A model generated the notes under the pieces. The model was given only the letters and a program-made list of their open reading frames with translations. It made no database searches and was not told the origin of the DNA. Below are positions 25,227-35,672 of a stretch of DNA of 64,000 bases, one piece after another. The position numbers and the translations under genes were made by a program. The stretch is taken from positions 1-64,000 of the forward strand of contig NZ_BAAADJ010000057.1 in the NCBI RefSeq assembly GCF_039522365.1, written 5' to 3'. Source of the stretch: Bacillus carboniphilus (GTDB lineage Bacteria; Bacillota; Bacilli; Bacillales; JC228). The stretch's first letter is position 1; each line of letters begins with the position of its first letter.

Positions 25227-25697
25227 TCATTTTGGAACTACAGGAACCCAAAGCTCATTATTAGGAACTCTATCAGGTGCTAAATAGTTCTCTATACTAG
25301 GCAATTCTGCCAACATATAACCTGAATTGGGCAACCATTCTGTATATACCCGTTTCCAAGCATCCTGTATATTTGGAAAAACAGCCCAAGTACTTTTAGG
25401 TATTATGATTTTCTCCATATCGCTTGAGAACTCACCGGTATACCGACAACCCATAAAATAATCAAACTCTTCCTCCGTTATGGCCGCTTGGTTTCCACAT
25501 ACACCTAAGATCCCTTCCAATTTACATTGTGGATTTTCCCATGACATATTTATAATTTGTTGTAGCAGCCCAGTGTTGTTTGCCTCTTCCCATAATTTAG
25601 GAATCCTATGAAATGCTTCCTTTGTAACTACTTTTTGTTTAAGCCCTACAATCTCAATCTCGAAATCTAGAATTTCAATTCTATAATCCATATCCAT
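25227..25697 (-). CDS. GyrI-like effector-binding domain protein
   Basis: 156 residues: one AraC-effector-binding/GyrI-like domain on its own. Segments VVTKEAFHRIPKLWEEAN, LEGILGVCGNQ, YFMGCRYTGE, MEKIIIPKSTWAVF and AWKRVYTEWLPNSGYML are characteristic. Stand-alone members bind small molecules or inhibit gyrase. No DNA-binding domain attached. Divergent from the methyltransferase gene at 25860. Confidence 0.82.
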   Translation of the reverse strand: MDMDYRIEILDFEIEIVGLKQKVVTKEAFHRIPKLWEEANNTGLLQQIINMSWENPQCKLEGILGVCGNQAAITEEEFDYFMGCRYTGEFSSDMEKIIIPKSTWAVFPNIQDAWKRVYTEWLPNSGYMLAELPSIENYLAPDRVPNNELWVPVVPK

Positions 25698-25859
25698 TTC
25701 CCTCTCATGTTCGGTAAATTCCCTCAGGAATTACTACTACTAATTTTAAGATATTTACAATTTTATATTCTAATGGTAAAATTATCAAATTATAATTCTG
25801 AAATATTGATTATCCCTATTTAATAAGAGGTTCCGACTTAATAAGAAGGAGGTTTTAAA

Positions 25860-26699
25860 GTGAGTATTAAATACGATGCCAATCATATTAAACAATTTTA
25901 TGAGGAATACGGAGAAAGAGAGTGGGAAAGACTCGAATCTACACCTACCGACAAGGTGAACTTCCATGTACATAAATCAATCTTAACCCAGTACATTCAT
26001 AAAGGGGACCGGGTACTAGAAGCAGGTGCTGGCCCAGGAAGATTTACGATTGAATTAGCAAAGATTGGAGCAAACATTACGGTTGGGGATATATCTCCGA
26101 AACAATTGGAACTTAACCGCTTGAAAGTACAAGAATATGGATATGAAAATTATGTTGAATCGTGGGATGAGCTAGATATAGTAGACCTATCAAAATATGA
26201 ATCTTCTTCCTTCGATCATGTTGTCTGCTATGGTGGAGCCCTGAGCTACGTTTTTGAGAAAAAGGATGATGCGCTTAGAGAACTTCTTCGGGTAACTAAG
26301 CCAGGTGGTTACGTTTTAATCAGTGTCATGTCCCTTTTAGGAGCTACCAAGCGGTTTTTACCTGAGATTATCCAATCCACTCAACTCCATGGAATCGAAT
26401 TGACTGAAAATGTTTTTAAGACGGGTGACTTATACGGATTGCTTGCACCAACTGGCCATTACTGCCATATGTACCGCTGGTCTGAACTCGAATCTTTTCT
26501 AAAAAAACATGATTGTGAAATTGTTGACGCGGCTGCAGCTAACTTTTTATCTCCTAACCATGAAGAAACACTAAGTGAAACGATAGAAAGAGACCCTTCC
26601 TATTGGGAGCGATTTCTTCAATGGGAACTTGAATTTTGCAGAGAATCAGGGGCTTTAGATGGTGGCACACATATAATAGCTGTTGTTAAACGAATGTAA
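25860..26699 (+). CDS. class I SAM-dependent methyltransferase
   Basis: 279 residues. Motif I is VLEAGAGPGRFTIELA (about 53-68), motif II-like ITVGDISPKQ, motif III-type HVVCYGGALSYVFE, and LLRVTKPGGYVLISV. The fold uses S-adenosylmethionine to methylate a small molecule. The start is GTG after AAGGAGG. It shares a divergent promoter region with the GyrI-like gene. Confidence 0.9.
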   Translation: MSIKYDANHIKQFYEEYGEREWERLESTPTDKVNFHVHKSILTQYIHKGDRVLEAGAGPGRFTIELAKIGANITVGDISPKQLELNRLKVQEYGYENYVESWDELDIVDLSKYESSSFDHVVCYGGALSYVFEKKDDALRELLRVTKPGGYVLISVMSLLGATKRFLPEIIQSTQLHGIELTENVFKTGDLYGLLAPTGHYCHMYRWSELESFLKKHDCEIVDAAAANFLSPNHEETLSETIERDPSYWERFLQWELEFCRESGALDGGTHIIAVVKRM

Positions 26700-26748
26700 T
26701 TAACAATTTAATTTTTATCTATAATCTATGAATATATAATTAAATAAA

Positions 26749-26785
26749 AATAGGTATTCGGCACTTAGTGCACCGAATACCTATT
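26749..26785. terminator. bidirectional terminator between convergent genes
   Basis: A near-perfect hairpin, ATAGGTATTCGG paired with CCGAATACCTAT, with flanking A and T tracts. It can end both the methyltransferase (plus) and katG (minus). Confidence 0.9.
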
Positions 26786-26801
26786 ATATTTTAAAAACAA
26801 A

Positions 26802-29054
<2,253 letters not shown>

Positions 29055-29146
29055 CTATTTGACTATCTTGTTGTTAAGTTTGATATCTTATTTGATTTTT
29101 GCTAACTTCCATTCCCTCAGGAGGAGTGAAAGATAAGCACAACCCA

Positions 29147-29174
29147 ATGATAACACTTATCAGTTAAAAGTCAA
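29147..29174 (-). promoter_or_regulatory. katG promoter
   Basis: TTGACT (29169-29174) and TATCAT (29147-29152) are 16 bases apart on the minus strand, giving a leader of about 110 bases to the katG ATG. Confidence 0.6.
29148..29162. promoter_or_regulatory. Fur-family-like operator over the katG promoter
   Basis: TGATAACACTTATCA is a perfect 6-3-6 palindrome, also readable as a 7-1-7 Fur-type box with two mismatches to TGATAATNATTATCA. It lies between the -35 and -10, where binding would block transcription. Confidence 0.55.
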
Positions 29175-29181
29175 TATCTAT

Positions 29182-29196
29182 TTATAATTATTATTA
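29182..29196. promoter_or_regulatory. PerR-box-like sequence upstream of katG
   Basis: TTATAATTATTATTA differs from the PerR consensus TTATAATNATTATAA at one position. It stands just upstream of the -35. PerR controls katA and related genes in Bacillus. Confidence 0.55.
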
Positions 29197-29348
29197 AAAA
29201 GGAAATTCTATCGAAATATATTATAAATATTTTGAAAATATAAAAAAATAAAATAGATAGAACTTTTCTTTAGTGGACTACCTATCTGTAAATATTGATA
29301 TTCAGCTGTAACTTCTTATAAAACAAAAAATCGGAAAAATTTAAAAAA

Positions 29349-29370
29349 GGATGCCAGCCCATTGACACCC
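29349..29370 (-). terminator. hairpin terminator of the flavin reductase gene
   Basis: Stem GGGTGTCA pairs with TGGCATCC, followed on the minus strand by TTTTTT. Confidence 0.8.
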
Positions 29371-29420
29371 TTTTCCCAAAAAACCTGCATTAAACTATAA
29401 TTACCCTACTTTGATTTTCT

Positions 29421-29990
29421 TCATGATTCGTTATCCTTCACCTGATGAGAAACAAATGCACTGTCTTTGTCCACTTTTGTATACATGGATCGACCCAGGT
29501 ATAGAGGAATGGATAGTTTATTAAAATCCGGCAACCCATTCTCTTGGAATTTCTCGTGGTCACGATAGAATTGAACAATACTTCCGACAAACCAATCATG
29601 ATCTCCATATGTATTCCGGTCCATCACTTCGCATTCGTAGGCCACATAAGCATCTTTTAAAATAGGAGAACCCGTTGCTATTCCTTTCTCGAACTCAATC
29701 TCCACTTGCTCAAACTTGTTAACCTTTGATCCTGTAAAAACTCCTGATTGTTGTATAAAAGCTGCCTTCTCAAATGGGAGGAAATTGATGGCAAACTTTC
29801 CCGCATTTTTAATCAACTGATAAGTATGTCTTTCTCGTCCAATAGCTACACCATAAATAGGTGGCTCATACGAAATATAAGAATGCCAGCCGGCAGCCAT
29901 TATATTTTCTCCCCCATTGTAGGTAACGGTTACGAGCGCAACCATTCCCGGGTAACTGTGCATGACTTGTTTGTTCATTGCTTGAATCAT
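29421..29990 (-). CDS. flavin reductase family protein (split-barrel FMN binding)
   Basis: 189 residues. The FMN-binding split barrel shows VALVTVTYNGGENIMAAGWHSYISYEPPIYGVAIG at the start, KNAGKFAINFLPF in the middle and GDHDWFVGSIVQFYRD near the end. Such proteins reduce or bind flavin, sometimes as partners of monooxygenases. Genomic neighbour katG points to oxidative stress but this is only context. AGGAGG before the ATG. Confidence 0.85.
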   Translation of the reverse strand: MIQAMNKQVMHSYPGMVALVTVTYNGGENIMAAGWHSYISYEPPIYGVAIGRERHTYQLIKNAGKFAINFLPFEKAAFIQQSGVFTGSKVNKFEQVEIEFEKGIATGSPILKDAYVAYECEVMDRNTYGDHDWFVGSIVQFYRDHEKFQENGLPDFNKLSIPLYLGRSMYTKVDKDSAFVSHQVKDNES

Positions 29991-30047
29991 AACTTCCTCC
30001 TGTAAATAGTTCTATACATTTAAATTGATAATTAGATAATTCCTTAA

Positions 30048-30185
30048 CTACGAATCCTTTTTATTGAGATCCCTTAATAGATCTATAATCTCTTTATTTT
30101 GTTCGCTTATTATTCTAAATTTGCTTTCAATACCTAAACTTGTAATTGCTATAATAACGACACCAACGGTTATTATTAATCCCAT
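30048..30185 (-). CDS. small membrane protein
   Basis: A 45-residue protein: MGLIITVGVVIIAITSLGI as one helix, then a charged helix KFRIISEQNKEIIDLLRDL and KKDS. GGAGTG lies 6 bases before the ATG. The amphipathic heptad-like tail suggests oligomerisation. Function unknown. Confidence 0.65.
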   Translation of the reverse strand: MGLIITVGVVIIAITSLGIESKFRIISEQNKEIIDLLRDLNKKDS

Positions 30186-30242
30186 GGGATGCACTCCTTT
30201 TCGCTAGTTCTACTCTTGTCTTTCCAACCTAACTTTGTTAAA

Positions 30243-30424
30243 ACGGACACACGTTCCTTTATTTTATAAAATCCGGCTATTTTCAGTGGTTTCCGGACAG
30301 AAGATCCCTTATTTGACCCATTTACTCCTTATATTCTACTAAAATAGCGAAATAACGGAATCTGTGTCCGCAACTTAGGCAAATTATGTGTTTTTTGAGC
30401 AAATAGCGGAATCGGTGTCCGTTT
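30243..30424. repeat. four-unit palindromic element, copy A (182 bp)
   Basis: Two direct units (CGGACACACGTTCCTTTATT; CCGGACAGAAGATCCCTTAT) are followed by two inverted units (AATAACGGAATCTGTGTCCG; AATAGCGGAATCGGTGTCCG). The same order and the same total length occur at 61890-62071. The element can fold into a large cruciform. It lies between two minus-strand genes and has no coding frame with a start site. Confidence 0.65.
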
Positions 30425-30457
30425 AGCCCCCTTGCACAGCCACTACCAACAAACAAA

Positions 30458-31081
30458 CTAATGATTATTCCCTAACTCTTCAGGGGATTCGCCTGTTGGC
30501 TCTTCTTTATTGGGGTTCTCCATATACACAGGCAATGGCTCCATCTCTTTTGTATACACAAGCTTTTTCTCAGGCTTTAACAACACTTCTTTTCCGTTCT
30601 TCCACTCCATTGGATAGATATAAAGCTCCAGTTCCTCTATGTTATCCAATTGGATTTCTTGAATCGCTCTACGTTGAAATTCTCCAAACCAGCTATCCCC
30701 TTCACTGCTAACTGTGTTATGCTCATACACATTCCCTTGATCATCCATTGCCTGAACATGAAAAACAAAGCCTGTATCCTCATAATCGAATTGATCAAAC
30801 CATAATCCAAAATGAATCCGCTCAAGGTTCGGCATATAAAATAAATCTGTAATTCTAACATCTAATTCTTCAAAGTATTTATCTTCTACTTTAATTCGCA
30901 ATATATCGTCATCCTCATAACCGCCACCTGGCTTCATACTCCACCACATTGGTGCCGTAACACCCCGCTTCATCTGAATCATATCCCATTCCTTATAAAT
31001 GGCATGTGCAGAAAAAGCGGTCATAAAGAAAACAGCCCAGAAAATTAGCAAAGAGATGACCCTTTTCTTATCTGTATACAT
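30458..31081 (-). CDS. membrane-anchored protein of unknown function
   Basis: About 207 residues starting MYTDKKRVISLLIFWAVFFM. The first helix (about 9-27) is a signal anchor, the rest outside, with aromatic-rich repeats (MWWSMKPGGGYEDD, LEELELYIYPMEWKNG) and a proline/glutamate tail. GGAGG lies just before this ATG; the open frame to 31096 is not needed. No family recognised. Cassette promoter upstream at 31131. Confidence 0.7.
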   Translation of the reverse strand: MYTDKKRVISLLIFWAVFFMTAFSAHAIYKEWDMIQMKRGVTAPMWWSMKPGGGYEDDDILRIKVEDKYFEELDVRITDLFYMPNLERIHFGLWFDQFDYEDTGFVFHVQAMDDQGNVYEHNTVSSEGDSWFGEFQRRAIQEIQLDNIEELELYIYPMEWKNGKEVLLKPEKKLVYTKEMEPLPVYMENPNKEEPTGESPEELGNNH

Positions 31082-31130
31082 GCTACCTCCTTCCAACTCC
31101 CTATTTTCACATTTTTCTTTATTTTAACAT

Positions 31131-31203
31131 TAAATAATAGGCGAACGACTCCTCAATTTGGTTTATTTTCCCATACAAAAAATGAGACGCCCTAAGGCAT
31201 CTC
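31131..31203 (-). repeat. terminator-promoter cassette, copy 8 (divergent)
   Basis: Hairpin GAGATGCC/GGCGTCTC (31184-31203) ends the cadA gene. The promoter-like half TTAATGTTAAAAT (about 31131-31145) keeps the extended -10 TGTTAAAAT, but the preceding bases differ from the other copies. Confidence 0.5.
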
Positions 31204-31212
31204 TTCGTCCTA

Positions 31213-33348
31213 CTATTCCTTCACTTTCAACAACCTCAAACTATTCAAGGTTACCAGTAACGTTGCACCCATATCAGCAAAAATGGCAATCCATAGTGTT
31301 AACCAGCCTGGAATGACAAGTAATAAAGCCAATGCCTTAATTCCCAAAGAGAACGCGATGTTTTGTTTAATAACGGCCAATGCTTTCCGACTCAGCTTCA
31401 TCGTATACGGTAACTTACTGAGGTCATCAGACATCAATGCTATATCAGCGGTCTCCAGTGCTGTATCTGTACCGGCACCCCCCATAGCAACTCCTACAGA
31501 TGATGCAGCAAGAGCTGGAGCATCATTGACACCATCGCCGACCATGGCAACATTTTTATACTTGGATCGAAGCTTTTTGATAAAATGTAATTTATCCTCA
31601 GGTAACAAATCGGCTTTGACATCCGAAACTCCCACTTGTTTTCCAATAGCTTTAGCCGTTCTCTCATTGTCTCCTGTTAGCATGACTGTTTTCTCAATTC
31701 CAACTTGACGTAATTTTTGAATGACCTCTTTTGAGGATTCTCTAACTTCATCAGCCACCGCAATCAATGCCAGGGTGTCTCTTTCTGTTCCCAAGATCAT
31801 TACAGTTTTTCCTTGTGATTGCATTTTTTCAATCATTGCCTTTTGATTGGCAGATAGGATTCCATGCATGCCTTCAAATAGATTCGGACTACCAACATAG
31901 TACAGAGAATTGTGAACTCTGGCTTTAATCCCTTTCCCAGTGATTGATTGAAAGTCGTTCACTTCGATATCTTGGTATTTTACACCGGATTCTTCTGCTT
32001 TTCTCATAATGGCTGAAGCTAGTGGATGTTGCGATCCCTTCTCGATGGCCGCAGTTATTTGTAAAAGCTCCTCCTCGTTACCCATAAACGTCACCATATC
32101 TGTCACAGTTGGAACCCCCTTCGTTAGGGTCCCGGTTTTGTCAAATGCCATGACCTTTAAGGTTCCTGCTTCTTCCAGGTAAATGCCACCCTTTATGAGA
32201 ACACCATTTCTGGCCGCGTTACCAATTGCAGTCACAACAGCTACTGGAGTTGAGACAACTAATGCACACGGACAACCCACAACTAGAGCCGCCAAACCTT
32301 GGTAAACCCACTCACTCCATTCTGCTCCAAATAATAACGGTGGAACAACTGCTATTAAAATGGCTAATACAATGATGGCCGGTGTGTAATATTTAGCAAA
32401 TTTATCAACAAAAGCCTGGGAAGGTGCCCGTTCGGCTTGAGCTTCTTCCACTAAGTGAATAATCTTGGCAATCGTCGTATCTTCCACTCGCTTTGTCACC
32501 TTAACTTCAAGTAGACCCTCTTCATTCATAGTACCTGCAAAAACTTCATCACCGTTTGTTTTGGTAGCGGGGACACTTTCCCCTGTGATGGCAGCTTGAT
32601 TGATAGTAGATGTTCCTTTTATGACGACTCCATCCATAGCCAACTTTTGCCCTGGCTTCACAATCATCGTGTCACCAATTTGGATTTCATCGACAGGAAC
32701 CACCATTTCCTCTTGCCCTCGTCGAATAAGTGCTTCTTTAGGGGCAATATCCATCAATGACTCAATCGACTGACGTGCTTTATCCATTGAATAACGTTCT
32801 AGTGCTTCACTTATTGCAAACAGGATGACAACGGTTGCCCCTTCTCCCCATTCACCAATAATGGCGGCTCCTATGACAGCTACAGTCATAAGCGTGTTCA
32901 TATCGAACTTTAATCGGGCTAAGTTTTTAAGACCTTTTGAAAATAAAGAATAACCGCCTATAAAAATGGAAATAGCATAACCAGCGATAGGAACAATATG
33001 CCCCTCTCCATATCGCTCTCCTAAAAACCAACTAATCAATAGCAATACAGCTGAAACGTACACCTTGTAATTTTCTTTCTGTTTCCAGAAAGGCTCTCGT
33101 TCAACCGATTTTTCCTGTTCACTACGTAGTTTCAAGTTCTCAAAGGCTCCAGCTTTTTCGAGTTCCTCAATGGTAGCTTGGCCCGTTACTGTGATCTTCG
33201 CCGCTCCAAAATTAACTTTTGCATCCACAACACCATCCAGGTGTTTCACGTTCTCCTCGAACGTTTTCGCACAGCCTGCTCAGGAAAAGCCTTGGACGCG
33301 ATACGTCATGGATTGTTGTTCAGACATTTGCGCATTTTGCTCATACAT
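31213..33348 (-). CDS. cadA: CadA-type cadmium/zinc P1B-ATPase with an in-frame TGA, probable selenocysteine at residue 23
   Basis: A 711-residue frame with one internal TGA (33280-33282, codon 23). It starts at an ATG (33348) 7 bases after GAGGTG and overlaps cadC. The N-terminal HMA domain reads [21 protein letters not shown]: the UGA replaces the first cysteine of the CxxC metal site. Downstream is a normal pump: TGES (about 255-258), CPC in GCPCAL (359-361), DKTGTLT with phosphorylated D403, HP loop and GDGVNDAP. It should export Cd/Zn/Pb. An internal GTG at 33249 could give a short form lacking the metal site. A tRNA-Sec gene lies at 41.4 kb. Confidence 0.85.
33248..33264 (-). promoter_or_regulatory. 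candidate SECIS hairpin after the cadA TGA
   Basis: Perfect 6-bp stem ACGTTC/GAACGT with loop GAGGA, whose first G is the 22nd base after the TGA (codon 23 ends at 33280). Outer pairing (GTG/CAC, CAG/CTG) can extend it. The known bacterial SECIS pattern requires a hairpin loop with a G about 16-37 bases after the UGA, so it fits. The loop also contains a Shine-Dalgarno-like GAGGA for the internal GTG start. Confidence 0.6.
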
Positions 33349-33709
33349 CGACTCTCACCTCTTTCTTGTGAGCTAGGGCAATCGTGATTAACTGCTTTAT
33401 ATGTTCATCATCTAAAGAATAAAAGGCGAGTTTCCCTTCTCTACGGAATTTGACTATTCCCTGTTTATGAAGAGTCCTCAAGTGGTGTGAAGCCGTTGCA
33501 ACCGTTGAACCAATAATATTCGCAATATCACACACACATAATTCATCATCCTGACACAAGGCATATGTGATCTTCGCTCGGTTTTCATCTGCAATCGCCT
33601 TAAAAAGTAAAGCCACACTACCTATATCTTCCTTTTTTATCACAGCTTGTATACGCTTTACTTTCGGTTCATCATAACAGTAAATATCACATGTATCTTT
33701 GTTAGACAT
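33341..33709 (-). CDS. cadC: CadC/ArsR-family metal sensor repressor
   Basis: About 122 residues starting MSNKDTCDIYCYDE. Winged helix-turn-helix: SVALLFKAIADENRAKI, the cysteine pair ELCVCDIANIIG (the CVC metal-sensing motif of ArsR/SmtB relatives), and ATASHHLRTLHKQGIVKFRREGKLAFYSL. Cys7 and Cys11 near the start match the extra ligands of CadC. It represses the operon and releases DNA on binding Cd, Pb or Zn. The frame start at 33730 is less likely. It overlaps the cadA ATG. Confidence 0.92.
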   Translation of the reverse strand: MSNKDTCDIYCYDEPKVKRIQAVIKKEDIGSVALLFKAIADENRAKITYALCQDDELCVCDIANIIGSTVATASHHLRTLHKQGIVKFRREGKLAFYSLDDEHIKQLITIALAHKKEVRVDV

Positions 33710-33724
33710 TCTAAACCTTCTCTC

Positions 33725-33744
33725 ATTCAAATATTGATTTGAAT
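33725..33744. promoter_or_regulatory. CadC operator 1
   Basis: ATTCAAATATTGATTTGAAT is a perfect 7-6-7 inverted repeat, over the expected start of transcription of cadC. It resembles the known CadC operator (TCAAATA/TATTTGA). Confidence 0.7.
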
Positions 33745-33746
33745 AT

Positions 33747-33776
33747 ATTATATCTTTATTGTATGCAGTTAATCAA
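33747..33776 (-). promoter_or_regulatory. cadC-cadA promoter
   Basis: TTGATT (33771-33776) and TATAAT (33747-33752) are 18 bases apart. Operator 2 overlaps the -35, operator 1 lies at the start. Confidence 0.65.
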
Positions 33777-33790
33777 ATGATGGTTTGAAT
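33771..33790. promoter_or_regulatory. CadC operator 2
   Basis: AATCAAATGATGGTTTGAAT has the same half-sites as operator 1 with the same 6-base spacer, one mismatch. Confidence 0.6.
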
Positions 33791-33832
33791 GAAGTGGTAT
33801 TATTTTAAAAAGATCCGGTTATTTGTTTGGCT

Positions 33833-33975
33833 TTCCAGTTCGTGTGGACTTCTACTCTTAAACGGGACACGTTTTGCTCTTGCTGTCCCGTTTGGCTGGC
33901 TATTCTGTTTCGAACAGGACACGTTCACCTTCTGCTGTCCCGTTCCCCCTTCCATCTCACTCTAAACAAGACACA
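33833..33975. repeat. tandem GGGACA/TGTCCC hairpin units
   Basis: Two units, CGGGACACGTTTTGC with GCTGTCCCG and CAGGACACGTTCACC with GCTGTCCCG, each a short inverted repeat, plus a decayed third (ACAAGACACAC). The stretch between cadC and the potassium channel gene (33791-34041) holds these, the terminator at 34008-34034, and no gene. Confidence 0.45.
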
Positions 33976-34007
33976 CTCTCTCCCAGCCTTTCAATTCAAA
34001 CAAAAAA

Positions 34008-34034
34008 GACTACCCTCTTAAAATGAGAATAGTC
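34008..34034 (-). terminator. hairpin terminator of the K+ channel gene
   Basis: GACTATTCTC pairs with GAGGGTAGTC, followed by TTTTTT on the minus strand. Confidence 0.75.
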
Positions 34035-34041
34035 CTTCAAC

Positions 34042-35388
34042 CTACCCAATAATAATCCGCTCTTTCGGATAATGGTAATTCGGCTCGACTTCCCTTCGAT
34101 TAAACAAGAAGATAAATGACAGAATCCCAATACGTCCAATGAACATAAGCATTATGATGACAACTTTACCGATTGAACTAAGCTCTGGTGTAATCCCCAT
34201 CGACAATCCAGTTGTTCCAAATGCAGAACTTACTTCAAACAGAATTTCCATAGTAGAAAAACGTTCCGTAAATTCTAAAGTAATGACTGCAATAAAACAT
34301 ACTAACAAGGCAAGAAAAGTGACTATTACAGACTTTATCACATCATCCTCGTGAATTTCTCGTCTAAAAACTTTTATCGTTTTATAGCCCCTAGCAAAGG
34401 AATATAACAACAATAGATTAACTGCAAATGTGGTTGTTCGCACGCCTCCACCAACTGAACTCGGGGATGCACCAATAAACATTAAGAAACAGAGTACCCA
34501 TAAGGTAGGATGTGAAAATTCACTAACGTCCATTGTTGCTAACCCACCATTTCTAGTAGTTGAAGACTGAAAGAAGGCATAGAAAAACGACTCATGCCAC
34601 GATTTCCCTTCAAAGAAATGGTTAGCTTCAAATAATAAAATAATGATTGTTCCAAAAATCATAAGTAAAAAGAAAGTTAAAGTGGTTAATTTCGTATATA
34701 AAGAAAACTGGAACCGATGAATTTCATTTTTCTTAGTCACGAATTCCTTCAATTCAACTAAAACCGGAAATCCGATAGCTCCTAACGTCAATAATATGAT
34801 GTTTATAAACTGAACGAAATAATCATTAGCAAAAGGAATAAGGGAATTTCCCGTTATGTCAAACCCTGCATTGGTGGTAGCACTAACCGCACCAAACAAA
34901 CCTTGCAAATAAGCTTCTTGCCATGTAGGAAAATAACTAAGAAAATATGTTCCCAAAACAAGTGTGCCACATAATTCTATGATTAAAATTAAACTTAGAA
35001 TTTGTCTCATTAAATGAACCAAACCTGAAAGATTCGTTTGGTTTTGATCTGTCATGATTAGGCGTCTTTCTTTGAGACCAATTTTTCTCCTCATAATCAT
35101 CCATAAAAACGTACCTAATGTCATAATCCCGATTCCGCCAAATTGGAGGATAAACAGTAAAATAAATACTCCTGATGTACTAAAGGTATCCGGTGTCGAT
35201 ACAACAGCTAGTCCTGTAACACTTACTGCACTTACTGCTGTAAATAATACATCTATAAAAGACCAGTTAACTTCTGGTTTTAACGCAAAGGGTAGACTTA
35301 GTAAAAATGTTGAAACCAGTACAGCTACTATATAAAAAGTCACAATTAGTTGCGCTGGTGATAAACTACTCACTAGTTTTTTAGACAA
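34042..35388 (-). CDS. KtrB/KtrD-type potassium uptake channel subunit
   Basis: About 448 residues, the membrane part of a Ktr/Trk K+ uptake system with repeated M1-P-M2 units. Selectivity-filter-like glycine motifs: AVSVTGLAVV, SATTNAGFDI, SSTTRNGGLATM and SAFGTTGLSMG. A soluble KtrA/KtrC partner, not in the window, would control it. The true start is the TTG at 35388, 8 bases after AAAGGAG. A c-di-AMP riboswitch and terminator precede it, so high c-di-AMP should lower expression. Confidence 0.92.
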   Translation of the reverse strand: MSKKLVSSLSPAQLIVTFYIVAVLVSTFLLSLPFALKPEVNWSFIDVLFTAVSAVSVTGLAVVSTPDTFSTSGVFILLFILQFGGIGIMTLGTFLWMIMRRKIGLKERRLIMTDQNQTNLSGLVHLMRQILSLILIIELCGTLVLGTYFLSYFPTWQEAYLQGLFGAVSATTNAGFDITGNSLIPFANDYFVQFINIILLTLGAIGFPVLVELKEFVTKKNEIHRFQFSLYTKLTTLTFFLLMIFGTIIILLFEANHFFEGKSWHESFFYAFFQSSTTRNGGLATMDVSEFSHPTLWVLCFLMFIGASPSSVGGGVRTTTFAVNLLLLYSFARGYKTIKVFRREIHEDDVIKSVIVTFLALLVCFIAVITLEFTERFSTMEILFEVSSAFGTTGLSMGITPELSSIGKVVIIMLMFIGRIGILSFIFLFNRREVEPNYHYPKERIIIG

Positions 35389-35433
35389 GAGACATGCTCC
35401 TTTAACTTGTATACCTATCGTGAAACCAAAATA

Positions 35434-35458
35434 GACCATTCTAAATAAAAGAATGGTC
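35434..35458 (-). terminator. riboswitch-controlled intrinsic terminator
   Basis: Perfect 9-bp hairpin GACCATTCT/AGAATGGTC followed by a T-rich tail (TATTTTGG), between the aptamer and the TTG start, so it is the expression platform. Confidence 0.8.
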
Positions 35459-35484
35459 AATAAATGATTAACCCTTCTCTCAAG

Positions 35485-35612
35485 TAACGCTTACGAGGTT
35501 AGCTGTCGGATTAGGGAATTGAGAGTATCCCTTCTTATGTTTATAAGATTCACCCCAAGATAAACATAGGTTTATCAAATTTGGTTCCCCCGCTCTTGTG
35601 ATTCAGCAACAA
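35485..35612 (-). promoter_or_regulatory. ydaO-type c-di-AMP riboswitch
   Basis: On the minus strand the order of conserved blocks is that of the ydaO/yuaA aptamer: TTGCTGAATC, AGCGGGGGAACC, TTGGGGTGAATC, AGGGAT, and CCGACAGCTAACCTCGTAAGCG. It controls the K+ channel gene that follows; c-di-AMP binding normally favours termination. A known class, seen here in its usual context. Confidence 0.93.
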
Positions 35613-35672
35613 GGTATATAGATATTTTGATATTTATAAAATACGCCTGACATTTTATGTTGTCAATACAAA

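Noticed and set aside
31283-31708. 141-residue plus-strand frame inside cadA
   Set aside because: Antisense shadow of the ATPase codons; no start site.
33280-33282. TGA as a simple nonsense mutation in cadA
   Set aside because: Not excluded, but it falls exactly on a metal-binding cysteine with a hairpin at SECIS distance and a selC gene in the same window. Kept as the main alternative, not the main call.
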